From Demequina sp. B12 (GTDB lineage: Bacteria > Actinomycetota > Actinomycetes > Actinomycetales > Demequinaceae), in the NCBI RefSeq assembly GCF_028823635.1, contig NZ_JAPEHU010000003.1:186001-250000 (forward strand): DNA of 64,000 bases. Direction: 5' to 3'. How positions within the stretch are numbered: the first letter of the stretch is position 1; every line of letters starts with the position of its first letter. Positions 37,612-46,951 of this stretch are shown piece by piece. The position numbers and the translations under genes were made by a program. Under the pieces are notes generated by a model. The model searched no databases, was not told where the DNA came from, and worked only from the letters and a program-made list of their open reading frames with translations.

Positions 37612-38913
37612 CTACGCGTCGCGCGCCTCCGGGAGGCTGCGTCCCACGATCGCTCCCGCCACGCCCAACACGGCTAGGAGCCCCAACGCGTAGGCGCTTC
37701 CCAGGGCCGCGAGCGCCGCGGTGATGGCGCCAGCGATAAGGAGCAGCACCCCCATCAGTGTGTTGGCGACGGCGACGTACTGGGTGCGCTGGTCGCCCTC
37801 GGCAATGTCGACCACATAGGTTTTGCGCGCCAGCCGGGCACCCACGTGGACGAGTGCCAGCAGCAGGTATGTAACAGGGGCCAACCATGCGGCTTCGCCG
37901 ATGGCGGGCATCGACACCAATCCCAAGAACAGGACGATGACGGCGGAGCTGGCGAGGGACGTGCTGATCATCAGCCGCCGCGAGGACTGGTCCGCCAGCC
38001 GCCCGAACAGCGGACCACCAATGATCCCGGCGACGCCCTGCGCCAGGATGAACAAGCCCAGGGAGCCCAGTCCCGAGGCTCCCTGCGCAATCCCCATGCC
38101 CACCACGAATGGTGGGCTGAGCGCGCTGACGAGCAGCAGCGCACGTGCGATGACGAACTTACGGAAGACGGCATCGGCCCGCCACAGCCCCCAGGCTTGC
38201 ACCGCCCAGTTGGGGCCGTCCGCGGCCTCCGGCTCCACGTCCTCGGCAGGTTCACGGATGGTCGCGTAGACCGCGGCGGCCACTCCCCATGCGAGTGCCG
38301 CACCGCCCAGCAGCGCCGCCAGGACACCGACGCCCACGCTTTCGCCGCCCCAGATGCGCAGCGCCAACCCGAGTGTGAGCGCCACCACGGCGGAAGCAAC
38401 GGTGGTGACGCCTTTGATTTGCCCGCGCACGCCCTTGGGCACGGTGCGGCCTAAGACGTCCTTGCTCGCGATGGACGTCAGCGAGCGGGCCAGGGCGAAG
38501 ACGGCCAGCGCCGCCAGAACACCGATGCCTGCGACGACGCCCTCCGCCGTGGCGGCCACGAGAGCCAAACCCGCGGCGGCGATCGCCTGCCCCACAGAGC
38601 CAGCCACCCACACCCACTTGCGCACACGCTGGCGGCGCACCCACGGAGCCCATGCGGCCTGCGGCAGCATCGACCCGGACTCACGAATGGGCACCACGAA
38701 CGCGACAAACGCTCCAGGTGCACCCAATGCGTTGAGCAGCCACGGCAGCACCGTCTTGGCGTTGACGATTTGGTCGCCTGTGGACTGCAGGGCCTGCGCA
38801 GCCATCTGCCGTACTGCATTGCCCGCGACGTACGGCCGGGCCTGCTCGCTCAGGCTGTCGAGATCGGCGTCGTCATCCTTGATGAGTGTGGCGAAGATGC
38901 GTTGAGAAGGCAC
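37612..38913 (-). CDS. MFS transporter
   Basis: A 433-residue major facilitator with about 12 hydrophobic segments. The first (LPWLLNALGAPGAFVAFVVPIRESGSMLPQAAW) and the loop motif APWVRRQRVRKWVW resemble the DHA1/MFS_1 group. A short N-terminal cytoplasmic region (FATLIKDDDADLDSLSEQARPYVAGNAVRQMAAQALQSTGDQIVNAKTVL) is unusual for the family. Between helices 6 and 7 is an acidic loop (EPAEDVEPEAADGPNWAV). The substrate is unknown, and the gene stands alone between convergent and divergent neighbours. Confidence 0.82.
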   Translation of the reverse strand: MPSQRIFATLIKDDDADLDSLSEQARPYVAGNAVRQMAAQALQSTGDQIVNAKTVLPWLLNALGAPGAFVAFVVPIRESGSMLPQAAWAPWVRRQRVRKWVWVAGSVGQAIAAAGLALVAATAEGVVAGIGVLAALAVFALARSLTSIASKDVLGRTVPKGVRGQIKGVTTVASAVVALTLGLALRIWGGESVGVGVLAALLGGAALAWGVAAAVYATIREPAEDVEPEAADGPNWAVQAWGLWRADAVFRKFVIARALLLVSALSPPFVVGMGIAQGASGLGSLGLFILAQGVAGIIGGPLFGRLADQSSRRLMISTSLASSAVIVLFLGLVSMPAIGEAAWLAPVTYLLLALVHVGARLARKTYVVDIAEGDQRTQYVAVANTLMGVLLLIAGAITAALAALGSAYALGLLAVLGVAGAIVGRSLPEARDA

Positions 38914-38959
38914 GGAGATATCTTCTCAGGGTCACGCCTGGCAGGAGCCCACACGGCCA

Positions 38960-39060
38960 ATGTCACGAATCCCTTACATTCCGCAATGTCAGCATTCCCT
39001 GACATTGCGCCGTGATGTACGGTATTTCTTACATCTAGGTTTGTAAAGGATTCCTGACAT
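38960..39060. promoter_or_regulatory. Four HipB operator copies upstream of hipB-hipA
   Basis: Four copies of ATGT-N12-ACAT (the fourth is TTGT-N12-ACAT) lie at 38960-38979, 38986-39005, 39015-39034 and 39041-39060, with start-to-start spacings of 26, 29 and 26 bases. The second is embedded in a perfect 10-bp inverted repeat, GCAATGTCAG and CTGACATTGC (38983-38992, 38999-39008). The right-hand parts share ATTCCTKACAT. The last copy overlaps the hipB start codon. The arrangement parallels the four hipBA operators of E. coli, although the sequence is different. Binding is inferred. Confidence 0.78.
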
Positions 39061-39289
39061 GGCACTGACGAAGCGACTGCGCAAGACTGCCGATGTGGCA
39101 CAGGTGGTGATGGCGGCACGCGCCAAGGCAGGCCTGACGCAGCAAGAGGTAGCCGACCGGGCGAATGTGTCGAGGCAGTGGCTATCGCTGTTCGAGTCCG
39201 GCAAGACTCGGGGTGCGGAACTGTCACGGGTGTTGGGAGTGCTCGTGGCTCTGAACGTGGACCTCACCGCGACCATTGAGGACGAGTAG
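39059..39289 (+). CDS. hipB: HipB-like antitoxin (XRE helix-turn-helix)
   Basis: A 76-residue XRE-family protein with a five-helix DNA-binding domain: DVAQVVMAARAKAGLTQQEVADRANVSRQWLSLFESGKTRGAELSRVLGVLVALNVDL. The recognition helix is VSRQWLSLFESGKT. It lacks a long C-terminal tail, as in short HipB antitoxins. It lies 3 bases before hipA and behind four operator copies. The role is repressor of its own operon and neutraliser of HipA. Confidence 0.9.
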   Translation: MALTKRLRKTADVAQVVMAARAKAGLTQQEVADRANVSRQWLSLFESGKTRGAELSRVLGVLVALNVDLTATIEDE

Positions 39290-39292
39290 CCA

Positions 39293-40717
39293 ATGCCAAA
39301 GAAGAAGCCGCTACATGTATTCCTGCGTGGCCAACACATCGGCGTTCTCGACGCACTAAATCCGCGACTCGTGCAACTGCGGTTCGACCGGGATGCCGAC
39401 CTCAACGCAGTGGTGTCGATGTCCATGCCCACCGTTCCAGGAAAGCGCGCTCCCGCTGACGCCACCTCGGCATTCTTTAACGGCCTGCTCCCGGACGGCT
39501 CCGATGCCCGCCTCACGATGGCAAAATCGTTCGACTCCTTGGACACCTCCACGGTGTCGCTGCTGCGTCACGGTGGACTGGACTGCGCCGGCGCCCTACA
39601 GGTCTACACCCAAGACACGCTGCCTGAACGCCCCTCACAACTAGCACCCATCACCGACGCTGACATCAGTTCCCGGCTTCAAGCCCTGGCCGGAGACGAG
39701 GAGATGTTGCGCGACGACATGGAGCACTGGTCGCTCTCTGGCGCACAGCGCAAGATCGCGGTCGCCCGCGACGGAGGCCAATGGTTCCTCCCCACAGGAG
39801 CGGCCGCCACCACGCACATCATCAAACCTGGCGTAGGCGCGATCCCAGGGGTCTCCCCCGGCCAGCAGGCATTCACCGAACACGTCACGATGCGCGCCGC
39901 GGCCGCCGTAGGCGTTGACGTCGCACGCACAGAGTTCGCGATGTTTGACGCAACGCCAGCGATCGTTGTGGAGCGCTTTGACCGTCTTATGACCGCCAGC
40001 GGGACGGTGAGAATCCACCAAGAGGACATGTGCCAGGCCTTAGCCGTGGACTCGTCCATCAAGTACGAAGTCGATGGCGGGCCAGGTGTTCGTGCTGTTG
40101 CCGATCTTGTCCGTGATGCTGTGGCTGACCGCACCGACGCCGAAACTGATGTGCGGCGGTTCGCCAGGATGGTCGCGTTCAACTACATGGTCGAAGGCTC
40201 GGACGCACATGCGAAGAACTACGCGTTGCTACACCCCACAGCGGGTGAGGCAGCGCTGGCTCCCATGTTCGATGCCGCGACCGGCGCGATCGCCTCCACG
40301 GCCAACGGCACCCGCCGGTTCCCCAAGGCGTCTATGCAACTAGGCAACCGATGGCACTTTGGTGCCGCCACGGGTGACGACTGGGCACAGTTTCTGGCGA
40401 TGCTTGGTCTCACGGGAGACAGCACGCTCATCGAAGAACTCATCGCGATGGCAGAACGCGTCACCGACGCACTCAGCGATGCCTTGAACGACACCACGGC
40501 ACCCCAAGAGTTCCGCAACTGGGCGCGCTCCACACCAGTGCTGACGCGCGTGCAGCAGTCAGCGCGCGCCGCACACCAGGCACTCACACAGCTCCCCGAC
40601 AACGGCCGCCGCACCCGGCCATACGCGACGATGTGCGGCACGTGGATGCCTGCTTGGTTGGCACGATGCTCGGCGCCACGGGGGCATGAAGGCTGGCCCC
40701 TGGCTGGGCATCAGTAG
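39293..40717 (+). CDS. hipA: HipA family serine/threonine kinase toxin
   Basis: A 474-residue toxin kinase. HipA_N lies at about residues 8-105 and HipA_C at about 140-395. Signatures are SGAQRKIAV (149-157, the P-loop/autophosphorylation strand), THIIKP with K178, GSD304AHAKN (catalytic loop Asp) and APMFD327 (metal-binding Asp). E. coli HipA phosphorylates GltX and causes persistence. The length exceeds E. coli HipA (440 residues). The last 40 or so residues (NGRRTRPYATMCGTWMPAWLARC and following) look unlike the family, so the original stop may have been lost. The catalytic set looks intact. Confidence 0.9.
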   Translation: MPKKKPLHVFLRGQHIGVLDALNPRLVQLRFDRDADLNAVVSMSMPTVPGKRAPADATSAFFNGLLPDGSDARLTMAKSFDSLDTSTVSLLRHGGLDCAGALQVYTQDTLPERPSQLAPITDADISSRLQALAGDEEMLRDDMEHWSLSGAQRKIAVARDGGQWFLPTGAAATTHIIKPGVGAIPGVSPGQQAFTEHVTMRAAAAVGVDVARTEFAMFDATPAIVVERFDRLMTASGTVRIHQEDMCQALAVDSSIKYEVDGGPGVRAVADLVRDAVADRTDAETDVRRFARMVAFNYMVEGSDAHAKNYALLHPTAGEAALAPMFDAATGAIASTANGTRRFPKASMQLGNRWHFGAATGDDWAQFLAMLGLTGDSTLIEELIAMAERVTDALSDALNDTTAPQEFRNWARSTPVLTRVQQSARAAHQALTQLPDNGRRTRPYATMCGTWMPAWLARCSAPRGHEGWPLAGHQ

Positions 40718-40842
40718 CGGGTCTGCTTTGATCATGGGTGTTCCCATCGCGGAAGGAAGCCGATGCACCCGGAAAGCCGAGCATTCACGGCATGACACTC
40801 TAGGCTCAAGTCACCAGTCACCGCGCCAAAGGGGGCCACAGA

Positions 40843-42027
40843 ATGTCCGGATACGCCGTTATTGACCTGGAGACAACAGGTTTCGCGTACAAGACCACTG
40901 ATCGCATCTGCGAGATTGCCGTGGTGCTTGTCGACGCCGACGGTCAGCGAGAGCACTCCTACTCAACTCTTGTGAACCCTCAACGTGACTTGGGTGCGCA
41001 ACATATCCACGGCATCGACGCTACGGACTCACGGGTGGCTCCCACTTTTGACCGGGTGGTGGGCGACCTCACGGAGTTGCTGGCCGGCAGAACGGTGGTG
41101 GCCCACAACGCCGCGTTCGATGTGCGCTTCCTTGCCGCCGAGTATCACCGGGCAGGCGTCCCAGTCGCGCTGGAGCCTGGTCACGCGGTGTGCACCATGC
41201 AGTTGGCACGCCAGTTGGGCCTCCCGCCCAAACTCGGCGACGTGTGCGGCTATTTTGGCATTCCGCTTGTGGGTGCACACGCTGCTCTCAACGATGCGGA
41301 AGCGACCGCCCAACTGTTGACCCGGTACCGCGAGTACGAAGCGGTCGCTCGTGCATGGCAGGAACTGGCGACTGCCGGCGAGCGACTCGCCTGGCCCGTC
41401 ATGCCTGCGCTGAAGACACCTGCTGTCCCCCGCGGAGCGGCTCAGCCCGGTAGCGGTCTGCTGGAGTCCATCGTGGCCTCCTTCCACCCCACCGTTCAGA
41501 ATGGGGAAGAGCGGACATACCTTGAACTTCTGGACCGAGTGCTGTTGGACCGGAAGATCTCCGCGCAAGAACGCCGCGAACTGGACGATGCGGCAGCCCG
41601 GCTGTCGATCTCCCCCGCAGATCGCGACCGGCTTCACCGCACCTACATGCTTGGGATTGTCAACATCGCATGCGAAGACAAGGTGCTGACGCCCTATGAG
41701 AAGGCCCACATCGTCAACCTGGCGGGCCTGCTTCAGTTGGACGATGTTGAAACGGAAGCACTCGTCGCTCACGCCCACACTCAAGCCGATGCGTCCTCCA
41801 CCACCCTGGAACTACCACCAGGGTCTCTGATTGTGCTCACCGGCTTTCCCGCCGCAGAGAAGGCACGCTTGACACAACTCGCCGAGGTCCGCGGGCTTGT
41901 GGTGTGGTCTGGTGTGAAGAAGGGCGTCGCAGCAGTAGTGGCCCAAGACCCTGGCTCGTCGTCAGGGAAAGCAACCAAAGCACGCACCATGGGGATTCCA
42001 GTGGTGGGGGCCGATGCGTTGGGTTAG
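40843..42027 (+). CDS. DEDD 3'-5' exonuclease with TerB-like and BRCT domains
   Basis: A 394-residue protein. Residues 4-175 form a DnaQ/PolC-type exonuclease: VIDLETTGF (D8, E10), HNAAFDVRFL, HAALNDAEATAQLL. The middle (about residues 205-310) is an all-helical acidic region (RTYLELLDRVLLDRKISAQERRELDDAAARLSI and GIVNIACEDKVLTPYEKAHIVNLAGLL) resembling a TerB fold. The C-terminus (about residues 325-394) reads as a BRCT: GSLIVLTGFPAAEKARLTQLAEVRGLVVWSGVKKGVAAVVAQD. The architecture occurs in actinobacterial exonucleases of unclear role. RBS: AAGGGGGCC. Confidence 0.85.
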   Translation: MSGYAVIDLETTGFAYKTTDRICEIAVVLVDADGQREHSYSTLVNPQRDLGAQHIHGIDATDSRVAPTFDRVVGDLTELLAGRTVVAHNAAFDVRFLAAEYHRAGVPVALEPGHAVCTMQLARQLGLPPKLGDVCGYFGIPLVGAHAALNDAEATAQLLTRYREYEAVARAWQELATAGERLAWPVMPALKTPAVPRGAAQPGSGLLESIVASFHPTVQNGEERTYLELLDRVLLDRKISAQERRELDDAAARLSISPADRDRLHRTYMLGIVNIACEDKVLTPYEKAHIVNLAGLLQLDDVETEALVAHAHTQADASSTTLELPPGSLIVLTGFPAAEKARLTQLAEVRGLVVWSGVKKGVAAVVAQDPGSSSGKATKARTMGIPVVGADALG

Positions 42028-42112
42028 CGACGCCGAACGGTCACAGTTGTGACCGTGCCAGATGAGTCACTTCCGGGCTTTGTTGGCTCATCTATGAGGC
42101 AAACTACATGCC

Positions 42113-45100
42113 ATGGCTTCCACAGTTGAAGAGCTTCTAGACAAGTTTCTGTTCGAGTCACAGTCGACTGCTGAACAGGGTTCCAAGTTTGAACGGCTCA
42201 TCAAGGCATTCCTCCTCAATGACGTTGAGTGGAATCAGCGGTTCGATGCGGTGTGGGAGTGGATGGAGTGGCCCGACCGCGAAGGCACTCGTGACACCGG
42301 CATCGACCTCGTGGCGCGCTACCGGGAGTCTGGCGACCTGGTAGCGGTGCAGTGCAAGTTCTATGACCCGGAGACGGTGCTGTCGAAGCAGCACATTGAC
42401 TCGTTCCTCTCGGACTCCGGCAAGGACCCATTCAAGGAACGTCTGGTGGTCTCGACGGCGTTGCGGTGGGGGCCCAACGCAGAAGCTGCTATCCGGGGCC
42501 AGTCAAAGCCCGTGCACCGCATCGGACTGCACGACCTGGTGGAGAGCTCCATTGACTGGGAGCAGTTCGACTTCGCCACCCCAGAAATCCTGGAACTCAA
42601 GGAACGCAAGCGGCTGCGCCCGCATCAGAGCGAGGCTCTGAGCAAGGTGCGCGCGGGATTCGAGGCCCACAATCGCGGCAAGCTGATCATGGCCTGCGGC
42701 ACAGGCAAGACATTCACCTCGCTGAAGATCGTCGAGGACCAGGTGCCACTGGGCGGATCCGTCCTGTTCCTCGTCCCCTCCATTGCGCTCCTCAGCCAGA
42801 CGCTGCGCGAGTGGTCGCTGGAGGCAGAAGCATCGCTGCGAACCTTCGCGGTCTGTTCAGACATCAAGGTGGGCCGCAACGATGACTCCCCCGAGATCTC
42901 GGTCGTAGACCTCGCCATCCCCGCCACAACGGATCCGGTGAAGCTTGCCGGTCAGGTCACCAATCCGGACGTGGCGCAAAACCGGATCACAGTGGTGTTC
43001 TCCACGTACCAATCCATCGACGTCGTCGCGAAGGCACAGAAGGAAGCCGGGCTGCCGGACTTCGACATGATCATCTGTGACGAGGCACACCGCACCACCG
43101 GCGCTACGCTGGCAAACACGGATGAGTCGGCCTTCGTGAAGGTGCATAACGAGGACTTCATCAAGGCCTCCAAGCGCTTGTACATGACCGCTACGCCGCG
43201 CATCTATGACGACAACTCCAAGGCCAAGGCCGGTCAAGCCAATGCAGTGATTGCGTCCATGGACGACGAGACCTACTACGGCCCCGAGTTCCACCGCCTC
43301 GGCTTCGGCGAAGCCGTCTCGATGAACCTACTGACCGACTACAAGGTGTTGGTCCTTGCTGTCGACGAGGGGAGCATCTCCAAGACTTTCCAGGGCACGA
43401 TGGAAGCCAACAGTGAGCTCAACCTCGACGACGTCGCGCGCATCGTGGGTTGCTGGAACGGCCTGGCAAAGATAGGCCAAGCCGAACACGACTTCGCCGT
43501 GGACCCCGAGCCCATGAAGCGTGCGGTGGCCTTCTCCCGCGACATCAAGGCTTCCAAGCAGTTCGCGGCGATGTTCGACGAGGTCATCGGTGACTACGTT
43601 CGCAATCAAGGCATTGGTGAACACGAAGGCGACCGCGCGCCGCTAGATACCTCAGTCCATCACGTGGACGGGTCGATGAACATCCTCACCCGCAACGAAG
43701 AGTTGGATTGGCTCAAGACCGACCCCGGCGCTGACGCGTGCCGCATCCTCACCAACGCCAAGTGTCTATCCGAGGGCGTCGATGTTCCCGCACTCGATGC
43801 GGTCATGTTCCTCAACCCCCGCAAGTCCGTCGTGGACGTTGTCCAGTCCGTGGGCCGCGTCATGCGTCGTGCGCCGGGCAAGAAGTACGGCTACATCATT
43901 CTGCCAATCGGCATCCCGGCAGGCACGAGTCCGGAAGAGGCCCTGCGCAACAACGACCGCTACCGCGTCGTCTGGGAGGTGCTCCAAGCGCTGCGCGCCC
44001 ACGATGAGCGCTTCAACGCGATGGTCAACAAGCTCGAACTCAACAAGAGCCGCGACCAGCGCATCAACGTCATCGGCATCGGCGGTGGTCGAGACGAAGA
44101 CGACACCGAGTCCACCAAGCCCAACCCCGATGGGCAGCAACCCCAACAACTAGCCTTCGACTTCGCCGCCCTCGAGGAGTGGTGCGACGCGATCTACGCC
44201 AAGATCGTCCAGAAGGTCGGTACGCGCCGCTACTGGGAAGACTGGGCCAAGGACGTCGCCCAGATCGCCGAACGCCACCGCACCCGGCTCCTCACGATCC
44301 TCGACTCCGGCCACGCAGCCGACGAGTTCACCGCCTTCCACAAGGCGCTCCAGGCGAACCTGAACGATGGCATCTCCCGCGACGACGCCATCGACATGCT
44401 GTCCCAGCACATGATCACCAAGCCCGTGTTCGATGCACTGTTCAGTGAGTATGCGTTCGCCGACCACAACCCGGTCTCCAAGGTCATGCAGACCATGCTG
44501 GAAACCCTCGAGGGCGCCAACCTCGAGTCCGAGACCGAGCCTCTGGAGAAGTTCTACGAGTCCGTTCGTCTGCGCGCGGCAGGCATCGACAACGCCGAGG
44601 GCAAGCAGCGCATCATCACCGAGCTCTATGAACGGTTCTTCAAACTCGCCTTCCCGCGCGCAGCCGATGCCCTCGGCATCGTCTACACCCCCACCGAGAT
44701 CGTCGACTTCATCATCCGCTCCGTCGACCACCTCTCGCGCGAACACTTCGGCAAGGGCCTGACCGACGAAGGTGTTCACGTACTGGACCCCTTCACGGGC
44801 ACCGGCACCTTCATCACCAGACTCATCGCATCGGGCCTGATTGAGCCGCACGACCTGGCCCGTAAGTACGCCTCCGAGCTGCACGCCAACGAGATCATGC
44901 TGCTGGCGTACTACATCGCCGCCATCAACATCGAGACCACCTATCAGCAACAGATGGCCGATGCAGGGGTTGAGGCCCCGTACAAAGCGTTCGACGGGAT
45001 CGTGCTCACCGACACCTTCCAGATGACTGAGAAGGACGACATCGACGACCTCCTCGTGTTCACCAGCAACAACGCCCGCGTCGAAGCACAGCGGCAGCTT

Positions 45101-46951
45101 GACATCCGCGTCATCATCGGCAACCCGCCCTACTCCGTTGGCCAAACCTCCGGCAACGACAACAACGCCAACGTGAAGTACCCCCACCTCGACAAGTCCA
45201 TCGAGACCACCTTCGCCGCCAAGTCAACGGCCACGAACAAGAACAGCCTCTACGACTCCTACATCCGCGCCATCCGCTGGTCCGCCAACCGCATCGGCGA
45301 TGCCGGACTCATAGGATTCGTCACCAATGGCGGCTTTATCGACGCCAACACCGCCGACGGACTCCGCAAGACACTCGCCGACGAGTTCACCGACATCTAC
45401 ATTTACAACCTCCGAGGCAACCAGCGCACCGCAGGCGAACAGTCACGCAAGGAGGGTGGCAAGGTGTTCGGCTCCGGCAGCCGCAACACCGTCGCCATCA
45501 CTTTCCTGGTGAAGAACCCCGCCGCCGACCGCGAGCGCGCCACCGTCCACTACCGCGACATCGGCGACTATCTCACCCGCGAAGACAAACTCGCCATCGT
45601 CAACGACTCCCTCATCGCCAGCGTCGCCTGGCAAACCATCCAGCCCAATGACGCGGGAGACTGGACCAACCAACGCTCCAGCGAGTTCGAGAACTGGCAA
45701 CCCATCGGCGAGAAGTTGGCCTCGGGCGCGGTGTTCCGCGCGTTCGGTCGGGGCCCAGAGACGGGGAGGGACGCGTGGGTCTACAACTACTCGAGCACCG
45801 AGGTCGTTAGAAACATCCAGCGCATGGTGGAGTTCTACAACCACCAAGTTGAGGCATTCGCCCGACACATCGCGTCAACACCAGGCATCGACGCCAAGCA
45901 GGAAGCCGTGAGGTTCATCGACAACAACCCAACTCAGATCAGTTGGACTCGTTCGCTTCGGCAAGCATTCGCGAAGCGAGAGACCGTGAGCCTATCTGAG
46001 TCACACACCACGGTTGGGCTGTATCGACCTTTCACCAAACAAATGGTTCGGTTCGGACGCCTCGTGACCCATGAACGGGGACAGATGCCTTCGATGTTCC
46101 CCACGCCCAGCCACCCAAATCGAGGCTTTGTAGTAACCGCACCCGGTTCAGGAACGGCACCATTCTCGGTACTCGCGAGTTCGATGATGCCCGACGTGGT
46201 TGCGCTTGGCGCAGGCAACCCGAGCCAGTTCTTCGCCCGCTATGCCTACGAACCCGTCGAGGAAGGCACGCTCGAACTCTCTGACGACGTCATTGAGGGC
46301 TACCGTCGAGTCGACAACATCACCGACGCCACGCTGAAGCAATACCGCTCGTGGTACGGATCTGACATCGCCAAAGACGACATCTTTGCCTTCATCTACG
46401 GCTTCCTGCACTCGCCCGACTACCGCAGCCGGTTCGCTGCGGACCTGAAGCGTTCGTTGCCACGTATTCCGCGCATCGGCGCTGAGCAGTTTCCGTTGTT
46501 CCGTGACTCGGGGAAGGCGTTGCTGGACCTGCACATCGGCTACGAGAACGTCGACCCCTACCCCGTGACGGTGGACGGGGTGCCGGAAGGGCTGGACGGC
46601 GACGCCCTGTACGACACACTCCGGGTCCAGAAGATGAAGTACGGCAAGCGCGGCAAGGAGTGGGACAAGACCGTCATCCACTACTCCCCGTTGATTACTG
46701 TGTCCGGCATCCCCGAGCAGGCGCAGCGCTACATGCTGGGTTCACGCTCAGGCCTTGACTGGATCATCGACCGCTACCAGGTCAAGACCGACAAAGCCTC
46801 CGGCATCGTCAACGACCCCAACGACTGGTCACGCGAGGTTGGCAACCCCCGCTACATCCTCGACCTCATCGCGAAGGCCGCCACGGTCTCAGTCGAAACG
46901 ATGAAGATCGTGGACGCGCTTCCAGATCTCGAGATTGTGGAGGAGGCTTGA
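42113..46951 (+). CDS. Single-chain type ISP restriction-modification enzyme
   Basis: A 1612-residue multi-domain enzyme, close in length and order to the type ISP enzymes LlaGI and LlaBIII. An N-terminal Mrr-like nuclease has D65 and Q80-x-K82 (TGIDLVARY, VAVQCKFY). A superfamily 2 translocase has ACGTGKT (194-200) and DEAH at 323-326 (CDEAHRTTG). An adenine methyltransferase has DPFTGTG (892-898) and NPPY (1004-1007), and a C-terminal target-recognition region follows. All key residues are present, so it should be able to both modify and cut. Such enzymes translocate on DNA and cleave when two converge. The stop TGA overlaps the next start (TGATG), which couples it to the DUF6308-like gene. 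Confidence 0.93.
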   Translation: MASTVEELLDKFLFESQSTAEQGSKFERLIKAFLLNDVEWNQRFDAVWEWMEWPDREGTRDTGIDLVARYRESGDLVAVQCKFYDPETVLSKQHIDSFLSDSGKDPFKERLVVSTALRWGPNAEAAIRGQSKPVHRIGLHDLVESSIDWEQFDFATPEILELKERKRLRPHQSEALSKVRAGFEAHNRGKLIMACGTGKTFTSLKIVEDQVPLGGSVLFLVPSIALLSQTLREWSLEAEASLRTFAVCSDIKVGRNDDSPEISVVDLAIPATTDPVKLAGQVTNPDVAQNRITVVFSTYQSIDVVAKAQKEAGLPDFDMIICDEAHRTTGATLANTDESAFVKVHNEDFIKASKRLYMTATPRIYDDNSKAKAGQANAVIASMDDETYYGPEFHRLGFGEAVSMNLLTDYKVLVLAVDEGSISKTFQGTMEANSELNLDDVARIVGCWNGLAKIGQAEHDFAVDPEPMKRAVAFSRDIKASKQFAAMFDEVIGDYVRNQGIGEHEGDRAPLDTSVHHVDGSMNILTRNEELDWLKTDPGADACRILTNAKCLSEGVDVPALDAVMFLNPRKSVVDVVQSVGRVMRRAPGKKYGYIILPIGIPAGTSPEEALRNNDRYRVVWEVLQALRAHDERFNAMVNKLELNKSRDQRINVIGIGGGRDEDDTESTKPNPDGQQPQQLAFDFAALEEWCDAIYAKIVQKVGTRRYWEDWAKDVAQIAERHRTRLLTILDSGHAADEFTAFHKALQANLNDGISRDDAIDMLSQHMITKPVFDALFSEYAFADHNPVSKVMQTMLETLEGANLESETEPLEKFYESVRLRAAGIDNAEGKQRIITELYERFFKLAFPRAADALGIVYTPTEIVDFIIRSVDHLSREHFGKGLTDEGVHVLDPFTGTGTFITRLIASGLIEPHDLARKYASELHANEIMLLAYYIAAINIETTYQQQMADAGVEAPYKAFDGIVLTDTFQMTEKDDIDDLLVFTSNNARVEAQRQLDIRVIIGNPPYSVGQTSGNDNNANVKYPHLDKSIETTFAAKSTATNKNSLYDSYIRAIRWSANRIGDAGLIGFVTNGGFIDANTADGLRKTLADEFTDIYIYNLRGNQRTAGEQSRKEGGKVFGSGSRNTVAITFLVKNPAADRERATVHYRDIGDYLTREDKLAIVNDSLIASVAWQTIQPNDAGDWTNQRSSEFENWQPIGEKLASGAVFRAFGRGPETGRDAWVYNYSSTEVVRNIQRMVEFYNHQVEAFARHIASTPGIDAKQEAVRFIDNNPTQISWTRSLRQAFAKRETVSLSESHTTVGLYRPFTKQMVRFGRLVTHERGQMPSMFPTPSHPNRGFVVTAPGSGTAPFSVLASSMMPDVVALGAGNPSQFFARYAYEPVEEGTLELSDDVIEGYRRVDNITDATLKQYRSWYGSDIAKDDIFAFIYGFLHSPDYRSRFAADLKRSLPRIPRIGAEQFPLFRDSGKALLDLHIGYENVDPYPVTVDGVPEGLDGDALYDTLRVQKMKYGKRGKEWDKTVIHYSPLITVSGIPEQAQRYMLGSRSGLDWIIDRYQVKTDKASGIVNDPNDWSREVGNPRYILDLIAKAATVSVETMKIVDALPDLEIVEEA

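Noticed and set aside
44150..45187. 345-codon open frame on the minus strand
   Set aside because: Antisense to the methyltransferase part of the type ISP enzyme; Gly/Val/Asp-rich shadow.
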